Source of the DNA: Bacteroidota bacterium
GTDB taxonomy: Bacteria > Bacteroidota > Ignavibacteria > Tepidaquicellales > Tepidaquicellaceae
Length of the DNA: 5,692 bases
Assembly (NCBI GenBank): GCA_003519545.1
Contig: DOWN01000256.1
Coordinates: 1 to 5,692, forward strand
Direction: 5' to 3'
The notes under the pieces were generated by a model. That model ran no database searches. It was not told the DNA's origin and saw only the letters and a list, made by a program, of their open reading frames with translations. The position numbers and the translations under genes are program-made. This document shows positions 1 to 5,250 of the stretch, piece after piece. Positions within the stretch are counted from its first letter, which is position 1. Each line of letters starts with the position of its first letter.

Positions 1-308
1 ATAATATCCTTTGGTTTAAAACCTGCCTTTAAAGCATTTTTAATTTCACCAATTGAAGCAGTATCACATCCCGATTTAAGAGATGCTAAAGTTGTTAATA
101 TTTTTTTTGACGGATTACTTTTTTGTGCGTAATAAATTTTTATTTTTATGGGGAATGAATTTCTTAAAAGTCTGTATCTTTCTTTAATAACTTTTAATGA
201 ATAAAGAAATAATGGTTTTTTATAATTATCAATTACAAAATCATTAATTTTTTTTAAATTATTAGATTTAAAAAAATAATTTTCTTTATATGGAAATTCC
301 TTTATCAT
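1..308 (-). CDS. lysA: Diaminopimelate decarboxylase, N-terminal part (cut by window edge)
   Basis: This is the first 102 codons of a fold-type III PLP-dependent decarboxylase. LysA converts meso-diaminopimelate to L-lysine and CO2 in the cytoplasm, the last step of the pathway. The visible part contains the segment PLFLYSLKVIKERYRLLRNSFP (residues 32-53), matching the usual TPLYVYD-x-IRERY-like entry strand. It is followed by YYAQKSNP (59-66), where K63 is the expected PLP-binding lysine, and SGCDTASIGEI (79-89) in place of the usual GADVASGGEL. The ATG overlaps the dapD stop as ATGA and is preceded by AGAGGAA with an 8-base gap, so the start is well supported. The frame is open to the window edge. 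Ornithine and carboxynorspermidine decarboxylases share this N-terminal fold, and the C-terminal substrate loop is outside the window; the lysA assignment therefore leans on operon context. The Q in YAQKSN, where V or L is usual, is atypical. Confidence 0.85.
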   Translation of the reverse strand, partial: MIKEFPYKENYFFKSNNLKKINDFVIDNYKKPLFLYSLKVIKERYRLLRNSFPIKIKIYYAQKSNPSKKILTTLASLKSGCDTASIGEIKNALKAGFKPKDI

Positions 309-1129
309 CTTAACAGTTCCTCTAAATTTATTGACGTTCCTGTCTTTTCATCTCTGTATTTTATTATTACCGGACAATAAATACTTATACCGTTTTCCCT
401 GCCGGATTTAGAAGACAACAATCTGCTTCCTGAAACAACAACTGCACCGGCGGGAATTTCATTTGTGTTATTTTTATTTTTTTCTAAAAATTTTCCTGTG
501 GTATTATCAAAAACAGGTGTTGATGCATTTATAATTACTCCCGTTCCTATGACGGCTTTTTCTCTCACAATTGTTCCTTCATATATTCCGCAATTCCCGC
601 CAATGAAAACATTATCTTCAATTATAACAGGCAAAGCACCGATTGGTTCTAAAACACCACCTATCTGAGAAGCAGCGGAAAGATGAACATTTTTTCCTAT
701 TTGAGCACAAGAACCGACAAGTGAATGTGAATCAAGCATACAACCTGTATCAACAAATGCTCCAATATTCACATAAGAAGGAGGAATGATAACAGTGCCA
801 TCTGCAACATAAGAACCACGTCTTATAGCAGAACCACCGGGTAACATTCTCACGGAGGATTTCAGAGATTTATTCTGTAAAGGATAAAATTCTTTATCCA
901 TAAAATTTGTATATCCGCCTTTAATCAGTTTCAATTTACCATATTTAAAACCCAAAAGAATTGATTCCTTTACAAAAAAATTGACTACCCATTCATTATT
1001 AACTTTTTCTGCCGATCTGATTTCTCCTTTTTCTAAAGCATCTAAAAATATACCAATATAATTTTTTATTTCTTCCCTGTTGGGATTTCCATTTATAATT
1101 TTTTCAAATAATTTTTTAACTTTTTCCAT
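305..1129 (-). CDS. dapD: 2,3,4,5-tetrahydropyridine-2,6-dicarboxylate N-succinyltransferase
   Basis: DapD transfers a succinyl group from succinyl-CoA to tetrahydrodipicolinate, committing the pathway to the acylated branch. At 274 residues it equals the E. coli enzyme in length. An N-terminal helical domain (about 1-90, with AEKVNNEWVVN near 40-50) precedes a left-handed beta-helix of hexapeptide repeats. The diagnostic block runs from PPSYVNIGAFVD (116-127) through VGSCAQIGKNVHLS (138-151) and IGGVLEP (156-162) to VIIEDN (168-173). A C-terminal strand region ends in INLEELLR. The two expected acid residues are visible as D133 and E184. Two usual motifs differ: VDTW is LDSH (132-135) and ARSEVVEG is GNCGIYEG (178-185). 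This variant looks like a recognisable DapD subtype rather than DapH. The gene starts directly after the dapA stop (TAA then ATG) and its TGA overlaps the lysA start. Succinyl rather than acetyl specificity is inferred from family membership. Confidence 0.93.
   Translation of the reverse strand: MEKVKKLFEKIINGNPNREEIKNYIGIFLDALEKGEIRSAEKVNNEWVVNFFVKESILLGFKYGKLKLIKGGYTNFMDKEFYPLQNKSLKSSVRMLPGGSAIRRGSYVADGTVIIPPSYVNIGAFVDTGCMLDSHSLVGSCAQIGKNVHLSAASQIGGVLEPIGALPVIIEDNVFIGGNCGIYEGTIVREKAVIGTGVIINASTPVFDNTTGKFLEKNKNNTNEIPAGAVVVSGSRLLSSKSGRENGISIYCPVIIKYRDEKTGTSINLEELLR
317..323 (-). promoter_or_regulatory. Shine-Dalgarno site of lysA (AGAGGAA)
   Basis: AGAGGAA lies inside the last codons of dapD, 8 bases before the lysA ATG. 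It supports the ATGA-overlapping start at 308 and suggests independent ribosome loading in addition to coupling with dapD. It is one of only two clear Shine-Dalgarno sites in this operon. Confidence 0.7.
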
Positions 1130-2014
1130 TTAGTAATTTATTTTTAATTCTTTCAATGTATTTTTCATTATCTCTAATGTTGAATTTGTTGAAGTTGTTA
1201 ATGGCAACCTCAATACATTTTCAATCAGACCTAAAGAAAACATTGCTGCTTTTGCTGGAATTGGATTTGATTCTACAAAACAATTTTTAAATAAACTGAA
1301 AAGTCTGTGATGTTCTTTTACGGCTGAATGTATATCTGAATTAATTAAATTACAAAACTCAGACATTTCTTTAGGAGCAACATTTGAAGCAACACTAACA
1401 ACTCCAATTCCTCCCATTGTCATTATTGATAATGTTTCATCATCATTTCCGGATATAACGCTGAAATTATCAGGTGCGTATTTTATAATCTGACTTATCT
1501 GTGACTGATTAGAAGACGCTTCTTTTATTGCAGTAATATTTTTTATTTCAGCAAGTTTGAGCGTAGTCTCCGCTGTCATATTTATAGAAGTCCTGGAAGG
1601 GACATTGTAGAGAATAATTTGTTTATCTGTATTTTCAGAAATTATCTTAAAATGTTGGTATAATCCTTCTTGAGTAGGTTTGTTATAATATGGAGTTACC
1701 ACTAAATACCCTTCAAGATTGAATTTTTCAAACTCTTTAATATTTTCAATAACTTGTTTTGTATTATTAGAACCAACACCTGCAATAACAGGAATTTTAT
1801 TAACTGATTCTTCAGTAGATATTTCAAGTATCTTTAATTTTTCATTTTTTTCCAAACATGGAGTCTCACCTGTTGTGCCTAAAGGAACGAGGTAATTCGT
1901 TCCATTTTCGATTTGTCTTTTAACAAGTTTTCTGAAAGCAATTTCATCGAGTGAAAAATCTTTTTTGAATGGTGTGATTAGTGCAGTTCCTACACCCGTT
2001 AATTTTTTAATCAT
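1130..2014 (-). CDS. dapA: 4-hydroxy-tetrahydrodipicolinate synthase
   Basis: DapA condenses pyruvate with aspartate semialdehyde, the first step specific to the DAP/lysine branch. The 294-residue protein is a typical full-length TIM barrel of the dihydrodipicolinate synthase/N-acetylneuraminate lyase family. Visible landmarks are GTALITPF (9-16), the pyruvate-binding GTTGE (46-50), TPYYNKP (107-113), YNVPSRT (136-142), AIKEAS (162-167) and SGNDD (188-192). Aligned with the E. coli enzyme at a constant offset of three, the catalytic triad is T47, Y110 and Y136, the Schiff-base lysine is K164, and R141 binds the substrate carboxylate. At the lysine inhibition site the E. coli residues H53, H56 and E84 correspond to K56, K59 and Q87, so strong lysine inhibition is doubtful. 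The ATG lies 8 bases inside the end of dapB with no clear Shine-Dalgarno sequence, which suggests coupled translation. The YNVPSRT and GTTGE pair favours DapA over its aldolase relatives. Confidence 0.96.
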   Translation of the reverse strand: MIKKLTGVGTALITPFKKDFSLDEIAFRKLVKRQIENGTNYLVPLGTTGETPCLEKNEKLKILEISTEESVNKIPVIAGVGSNNTKQVIENIKEFEKFNLEGYLVVTPYYNKPTQEGLYQHFKIISENTDKQIILYNVPSRTSINMTAETTLKLAEIKNITAIKEASSNQSQISQIIKYAPDNFSVISGNDDETLSIMTMGGIGVVSVASNVAPKEMSEFCNLINSDIHSAVKEHHRLFSLFKNCFVESNPIPAKAAMFSLGLIENVLRLPLTTSTNSTLEIMKNTLKELKINY

Positions 2015-2699
2015 TATGTAAAATTTTATTTTTTATCAATTCTCTGAATTCAAAAACACCATTTAAAGAGTTTATTATTTTAGCCGCTAAAAGAGAACCT
2101 GCGGCAAACCCTTCACGTGAAAACGCAATATGCTCTAATTTAATACTGTCAAATTCGCTGACAAATTCAACTTCGTGTATCCCTTTAATTTTTCCGCTTC
2201 TAATAGAATTTATATCATCTACTTTTTTAAATCCGGATATTATCTCTTTAATTGAAAGTGCCGTTCCCGAAGGTTTATCTTTTTTTTCTTTGTGATGTTT
2301 TTCAGATATGTAAACTGAATATTCATTAAAGTCTTTAAAACATTTTGAAGCGAATTCATTAATTAAAAAGAAAATATTTACTCCAATGGAAAAATTACTT
2401 CCATATATTACATTATTTTTATTTTCTTGAAAATATTTTAGAATTTCTTTTTTTTGATTTTCCCATCCTGTTGTACCGATAACTATGTTTTTAAAATTTT
2501 TTGATAGTGTTTTGTAATTTTTTACAAATGCATCGGGTGTTGTGAAATCAATACAGGTTTCGCCATTGCAATCAATTAATGAATCTGAACTCTTAATAAT
2601 TTTTTCGATAATCAATTCTCCGGAAAATTCTTTTGATTGACTTATTCTTTCAATCTCCTTCCCCATTTTTCCATAACCAATCAAAGTAATTTTATTCAT
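2007..2699 (-). CDS. dapB: 4-hydroxy-tetrahydrodipicolinate reductase
   Basis: DapB uses NAD(P)H to reduce the DapA product to tetrahydrodipicolinate. The N-terminal Rossmann domain begins with the nucleotide-binding loop IGYGKMGKE (7-15) and continues through CIDFTTPDAF (49-58) and VIGTTGW (73-79). The catalytic C-terminal domain carries SEKHHKEKKDKPSGTAL (132-148), where H135, H136 and K139 match the E. coli catalytic H159, H160 and K163. The substrate-binding PSGTA follows, and the chain closes with FSREGFAAGSLLAAK (193-207). At 230 residues it is about 40 shorter than the E. coli protein but intact, resembling the short DapB forms of several anaerobic and Bacteroidota-like lineages. The ATG overlaps the lysC stop as ATGA and has a strong AAGGAG eight bases upstream, so the start is secure. 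Its end overlaps dapA by 8 bases. Whether NADH or NADPH is preferred cannot be settled from the sequence. Confidence 0.95.
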   Translation of the reverse strand: MNKITLIGYGKMGKEIERISQSKEFSGELIIEKIIKSSDSLIDCNGETCIDFTTPDAFVKNYKTLSKNFKNIVIGTTGWENQKKEILKYFQENKNNVIYGSNFSIGVNIFFLINEFASKCFKDFNEYSVYISEKHHKEKKDKPSGTALSIKEIISGFKKVDDINSIRSGKIKGIHEVEFVSEFDSIKLEHIAFSREGFAAGSLLAAKIINSLNGVFEFRELIKNKILHND

Positions 2700-4048
2700 T
2701 CAAAAAACTCCTTATGTAAAAGTTTAATTACCTTTTCCAAATCGTCATTTTCAATCACAAATGAAATATTTATTAATGAAGCACCTTGAGAAATCATTGA
2801 AATTTTAAAATCACCTACCACTTTAAATATACGTTTTTCAATTCCTTTCATAAATTTTAAATTATTTCCCACCACACATATCAGTGCTTTGTTTTCTTCA
2901 AGTTTGACTTCAGCAAATTCAGAGAGTTCATCAATAACATATTTAAGATTATTAGTATTCTCAAGTGTAAGAGAAACATTTACTTCAGAAGTTGTTATTA
3001 AATCAACGGAAGTTTTATATTTATCAAATATCTCAAATATTTTTTTTAAAAATCCATAAGCGAATAACATCTTTGTAGAATAAATATTTAAGACCTTAAT
3101 ATTTTTTTTAGATGTTATTGACTTAACATCATATTTAGTGCTATTGGTTTTTTTGATTATAATTGTACCGGGTTTTTGAGGACGATGAGAATTTAATATT
3201 CTTACCGGAATATTGTTTTTAATTGCCGGCTCTATGGTTGAAGGATGTAAAACTTTTGCTCCGAAAAAAGCAAGTTCTGCCGCCTCTTTAAAAGATATTT
3301 CATTTAAAATTTTTGGTGAGTTGACTATTCTTGGGTCTGCACTTAATATCCCGTCAACATCTGTCCAGATTTCAATTTCTTTTGATTTCATACATGCTCC
3401 GATTATTGACGCAGAATAATCAGAACCTCCTCTGCTGAACGTAGTAATATCACCTGTTTCTGATACACCCATAAACCCTTGCGTTACCACAACTCTATTT
3501 TTTTTCAATTCCGGTAATACAATATTTTTAAGTCTTTTTTTTATTTCATTAAATTGAGGTTCAGCATTGTTAAAATTATCATCAGTAATCATAAAATCAT
3601 TTGCGTTTATTAACACTGTATCTACTTTTCTATCAATAAGTGCTATTGTTAAAATGTTTGTGGATATTAGTTCTCCGAATGATGAAATCTTAGCAAGTGT
3701 TCTTCCTGATAATTCTTTTAACAGATAAATCCCTTTTACAATCTCTGATAACTCTGCAATTTGTTCATTCAGTTTTTTAATTGCTTTAGAAATATGTTTA
3801 TCTGATTTAATTAACGAATTTATAATATTCAGGTGTCTCTCTTTGACTTCAATGATAGACTTTATTGCCTTTTCATAATTCCCACTTTTAGAATCATTAC
3901 CAATATTAATCAGTTTATCTGTTGTTCCGGCAGTGGCTGATGAAACTACAACAGGTTTTGAATCAATTCTGGATTTAATAATATTTATAACTCTTTTGAT
4001 AGCGTCAGCATCTTTCACAGATGTACCGCCAAATTTCATTACTATCAT
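2696..4048 (-). CDS. lysC: Aspartate kinase, monofunctional, lysine-sensitive type
   Basis: LysC phosphorylates L-aspartate with ATP, the entry step of the aspartate pathway. The 450-residue length and architecture match E. coli LysC (449 residues). The amino acid kinase domain (about 1-300) shows KFGGTSV (5-11), SFGELIST (123-130), TFSRGGSDYSA (203-213) and WTDVDGI..ADPRIV (228-242). Two ACT domains follow, at about 316-385 and 388-450. The first carries KMLFAYGFL (326-334) and SVDLITTSEV (347-356). At a constant offset of nine, the E. coli lysine-contact residues M318, F324, L325, V339, D340, S345 and E346 are kept as M327, F333, L334, V348, D349, S354 and E355; S321 is replaced by A330. 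Lysine feedback inhibition is therefore likely. There is no homoserine dehydrogenase domain. The start overlaps the asd stop as ATGA; a weak AGGA lies 11 bases upstream. M4 is an alternative start, but M1 fits the overlap better. Confidence 0.95.
   Translation of the reverse strand: MIVMKFGGTSVKDADAIKRVINIIKSRIDSKPVVVSSATAGTTDKLINIGNDSKSGNYEKAIKSIIEVKERHLNIINSLIKSDKHISKAIKKLNEQIAELSEIVKGIYLLKELSGRTLAKISSFGELISTNILTIALIDRKVDTVLINANDFMITDDNFNNAEPQFNEIKKRLKNIVLPELKKNRVVVTQGFMGVSETGDITTFSRGGSDYSASIIGACMKSKEIEIWTDVDGILSADPRIVNSPKILNEISFKEAAELAFFGAKVLHPSTIEPAIKNNIPVRILNSHRPQKPGTIIIKKTNSTKYDVKSITSKKNIKVLNIYSTKMLFAYGFLKKIFEIFDKYKTSVDLITTSEVNVSLTLENTNNLKYVIDELSEFAEVKLEENKALICVVGNNLKFMKGIEKRIFKVVGDFKISMISQGASLINISFVIENDDLEKVIKLLHKEFFE
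2708..2713 (-). promoter_or_regulatory. Shine-Dalgarno site of dapB (AAGGAG)
   Basis: AAGGAG sits within the last codons of lysC, 8 bases before the dapB ATG. It is the best Shine-Dalgarno match in the operon. It fixes the dapB start at the ATGA overlap and suggests dapB is translated well in its own right. Confidence 0.75.
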
Positions 4049-5082
4049 TTTTTTATTAATCCTTTCTTTAATAAAAATTCGGCATTCAGAATTGCTAAAC
4101 CTGCTGCACCTCTGATTGTATTATGTCCTAATGCTGTATATTTATAATCTAAAATATTACATTTTCTCAGATTACCTATTGAGACTGACATTCCGTTTCC
4201 TAAGTTAACATCACGAGCAGGTTGAGGTCTTGAAGGATTTGAAAAATAATAAATCAATTTTTCGGGTGAAGAATTTAATTTTTCGGATTTTATCGAATCA
4301 ATATTAGAAATAATTTTATCAATGGAGGTTTTATTTTTTAATTTTACCGAAACCGAAAGAGTATGCCCGTCAATAACAGGCACTCTATTACACATTGCGG
4401 AGATTTTAAAATTTGAAAAAATAATTTTATTATTTTTATTTTCTCCGAAAATTTTTAATGGTTCGGATTGAATTTTTTCTTCTTCATCTTTAATGTGCGG
4501 AATAACATTTCCAAGAATATCAAGAGACGGAACACCGGGATAACCTGCCCCTGAAATTGCCTGCATAGTGGAGACTATAATTTTTTCAATCTTATTTGAT
4601 TTTAAAAATGGCAATAAACTTAAACATAAAACTACTGTTGAGCAATTAGGATTTGTTACAATAAAACCGCCTGATTTTCTTCTTTTCATTTGAATTCTTA
4701 AAAGAGAAATATGTCCTGAATTTATTTCAGGTATTAGTAAAGGGACATCTTCATCCATTCTATGGTTTCTTGAATTACTGATAACATAATAACCTGCATT
4801 GGCAAAGTTATCTTCTATTTTACCTGCTACAGATGAATCCAATCCTGAAAATACAATTTTACAATTTAAATCAGGATTACATTTTTTAACAATTTTATTT
4901 TTTATCTTATCAGGTATTGGCGATGATTCAGTCCAGTTAACCGCATCTATATATTTTTTTCCTGCTGATTTTTCTGATGCTGCGAGTTCGCTAATTTCGA
5001 ATATCGGATGATTTTGTAATAATGTTATAAATTTTTGTCCGACTGCACCTGTGCAACCAAGAATTCCTGCTTTAATTTTCAT
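4045..5082 (-). CDS. asd: Aspartate-semialdehyde dehydrogenase, archaeal/fungal-type
   Basis: Asd reduces L-aspartyl-4-phosphate to L-aspartate 4-semialdehyde with NADPH, the branch-point precursor of lysine, threonine and methionine. The 345-residue protein has an N-terminal Rossmann fold with GILGCTGAVGQ (6-16) and ASEKSAGKKYIDAVNW (35-50). The latter is the SAGKxYxDAVxW signature of the archaeal/fungal class, which is also related to malonyl-CoA reductase. The catalytic cysteine is C147 in NPNCST (144-149). ISGAGYPGVPSLDILGN (176-192), E207 in SEPLKI and NRVPVIDGH (232-240, acid-base H240) complete the active site. The C-terminal GHNTIRGAAGLAILNAE is typical. Most bacteria use the other Asd class, with a differently built active-site motif. 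An in-frame TAA sits directly before the ATG, so the chosen start is the first possible one; no Shine-Dalgarno sequence precedes it. It is the first large gene of the operon, and its operon context favours Asd over malonyl-CoA reductase. Confidence 0.94.
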   Translation of the reverse strand: MKIKAGILGCTGAVGQKFITLLQNHPIFEISELAASEKSAGKKYIDAVNWTESSPIPDKIKNKIVKKCNPDLNCKIVFSGLDSSVAGKIEDNFANAGYYVISNSRNHRMDEDVPLLIPEINSGHISLLRIQMKRRKSGGFIVTNPNCSTVVLCLSLLPFLKSNKIEKIIVSTMQAISGAGYPGVPSLDILGNVIPHIKDEEEKIQSEPLKIFGENKNNKIIFSNFKISAMCNRVPVIDGHTLSVSVKLKNKTSIDKIISNIDSIKSEKLNSSPEKLIYYFSNPSRPQPARDVNLGNGMSVSIGNLRKCNILDYKYTALGHNTIRGAAGLAILNAEFLLKKGLIKK

Positions 5083-5115
5083 TTAATTTTTAAATAAATT
5101 TTAGTTAAATCTTTT

Positions 5116-5150
5116 GGGTGATATGTAGATGTGATGCAGGTTAGCCCTGC
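5116..5150 (-). other. G+C-rich block with GCAGG/CCTGC hairpin in the asd leader
   Basis: The 35-base stretch holds 18 G/C bases, in contrast with its A/T-rich surroundings. At 5150-5136 it forms a perfect five-pair stem, GCAGG/CCTGC, with the loop GCTAA. Downstream, ATCAC occurs twice (5135-5131 and 5122-5118), followed by CCC. No U-run follows the stem, so it is not a standard intrinsic terminator. The role is unknown. Its position in the untranslated leader of a biosynthetic operon suggests a regulatory RNA structure or a protein-binding site, but this is inference. Confidence 0.4.
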
Positions 5151-5200
5151 TTCTTAGAGGAGTTTTTAATGAATATCTTAGTTGTTTTTAAATCATTCAT
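5141..5200 (-). CDS. Possible leader peptide of the asd operon (19 codons)
   Basis: An ATG at 5200 opens a 19-codon frame ending in TAA at 5143-5141. The peptide begins MNDLKTTK and ends SSKKQG, with five lysines in 19 residues. Lysine is common in this A/T-rich genome, so the enrichment is only about twofold. The stop codon lies in the loop of the GCAGG/CCTGC hairpin, so a terminating ribosome would disrupt that structure. If the nearby TAnnTTTG element is a true promoter, the transcript would begin almost at this ATG, making it leaderless. No Shine-Dalgarno sequence is visible. It may be a lysine-sensing leader peptide or simply a chance frame; conservation is the deciding test. Confidence 0.25.
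   Translation of the reverse strand: MNDLKTTKIFIKNSSKKQG
5152..5191 (-). repeat. Split direct repeat TTAAAAAC-N2/4-CTAAGA in the asd leader
   Basis: Read on the minus strand, TTAAAAAC followed by two bases and CTAAGA (5191-5176) recurs as TTAAAAAC followed by four bases and CTAAGA (5169-5152). All 14 bases of the two half-motifs are identical, and the copies are offset by 22 and 24 bases, about two helical turns. This could be a tandem operator just downstream of the putative promoter, or part of an RNA element. The A-rich half could recur by chance; CTAAGA is less expected. Confidence 0.45.
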
Positions 5201-5204
5201 CTTA

Positions 5205-5212
5205 CAAAAATA
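5205..5212 (-). promoter_or_regulatory. Putative promoter -7 element (TATTTTTG) for the asd operon
   Basis: TATTTTTG on the minus strand fits the TAnnTTTG -7 consensus known from Bacteroidota primary sigma factor promoters. It stands about 120 bases before asd, in the only sizeable non-coding gap of the window. No convincing TTTG -33 element is visible about 20 bases upstream, and A/T-rich DNA yields such matches easily. Transcription would start near 5200. Confidence 0.35.
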
Positions 5213-5226
5213 CTAAATAATTAATA

Positions 5227-5250
5227 AAATTTAAATATGATATTTAATTT
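5227..5250 (-). other. A/T palindrome at the end of the M20 gene, possibly a weak terminator
   Basis: The end of the M20 gene and the bases after its stop form a nearly perfect A/T-only palindrome (AAATTAAATAT, C, ATATTTAAATTT), followed on the minus strand by TTTTATT. It could act as a weak terminator separating the M20 gene from the asd operon. Stems made only of A-U pairs are weak and arise by chance in such A/T-rich sequence. Confidence 0.2.

Noticed and set aside
465..668. Plus-strand open frame inside dapD
   Set aside because: It is antisense to conserved DapD hexapeptide sequence and shows no recognisable domain. The same reasoning removes the plus-strand frames at 3213-3419, 3933-4115 and 4799-5011.
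305..1129. DapH (tetrahydrodipicolinate N-acetyltransferase) instead of DapD
   Set aside because: The N-terminal helical domain with AEK-x-NNEWVVN, the VGSCAQIGKNVHLS block, the 274-residue length and the ELLR C-terminus are DapD features; DapH is shorter and differs in these blocks.
5136..5150. Intrinsic terminator/attenuator at the GCAGG/CCTGC hairpin
   Set aside because: The stem has only five pairs and is followed by ATCACATCT rather than a U-run, so it does not fit a standard terminator.
5079..5153. Minus-strand open frame of 24 codons running into the asd start with a TGA overlapping its ATG, containing TCITST
   Set aside because: The threonine/isoleucine run and ATGA overlap are suggestive of a leader peptide, but the frame has no ATG, GTG or TTG start.
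5169..5216. Plus-strand mini-ORF of 15 codons preceded by GAGGAG
   Set aside because: The spacing from GAGGAG to ATG is good, but the frame is tiny, lies antisense to the operon leader, and has no visible plus-strand promoter or partner gene. The GAGGAG is the complement of the minus-strand leader.
5083..5230. Lysine riboswitch or T-box upstream of asd
   Set aside because: The gap is too short for a full lysine riboswitch, no AGAGGTGC-like core is seen on the coding strand, and no T-box AGGGTGGNACCGCG-like motif or terminator is visible.
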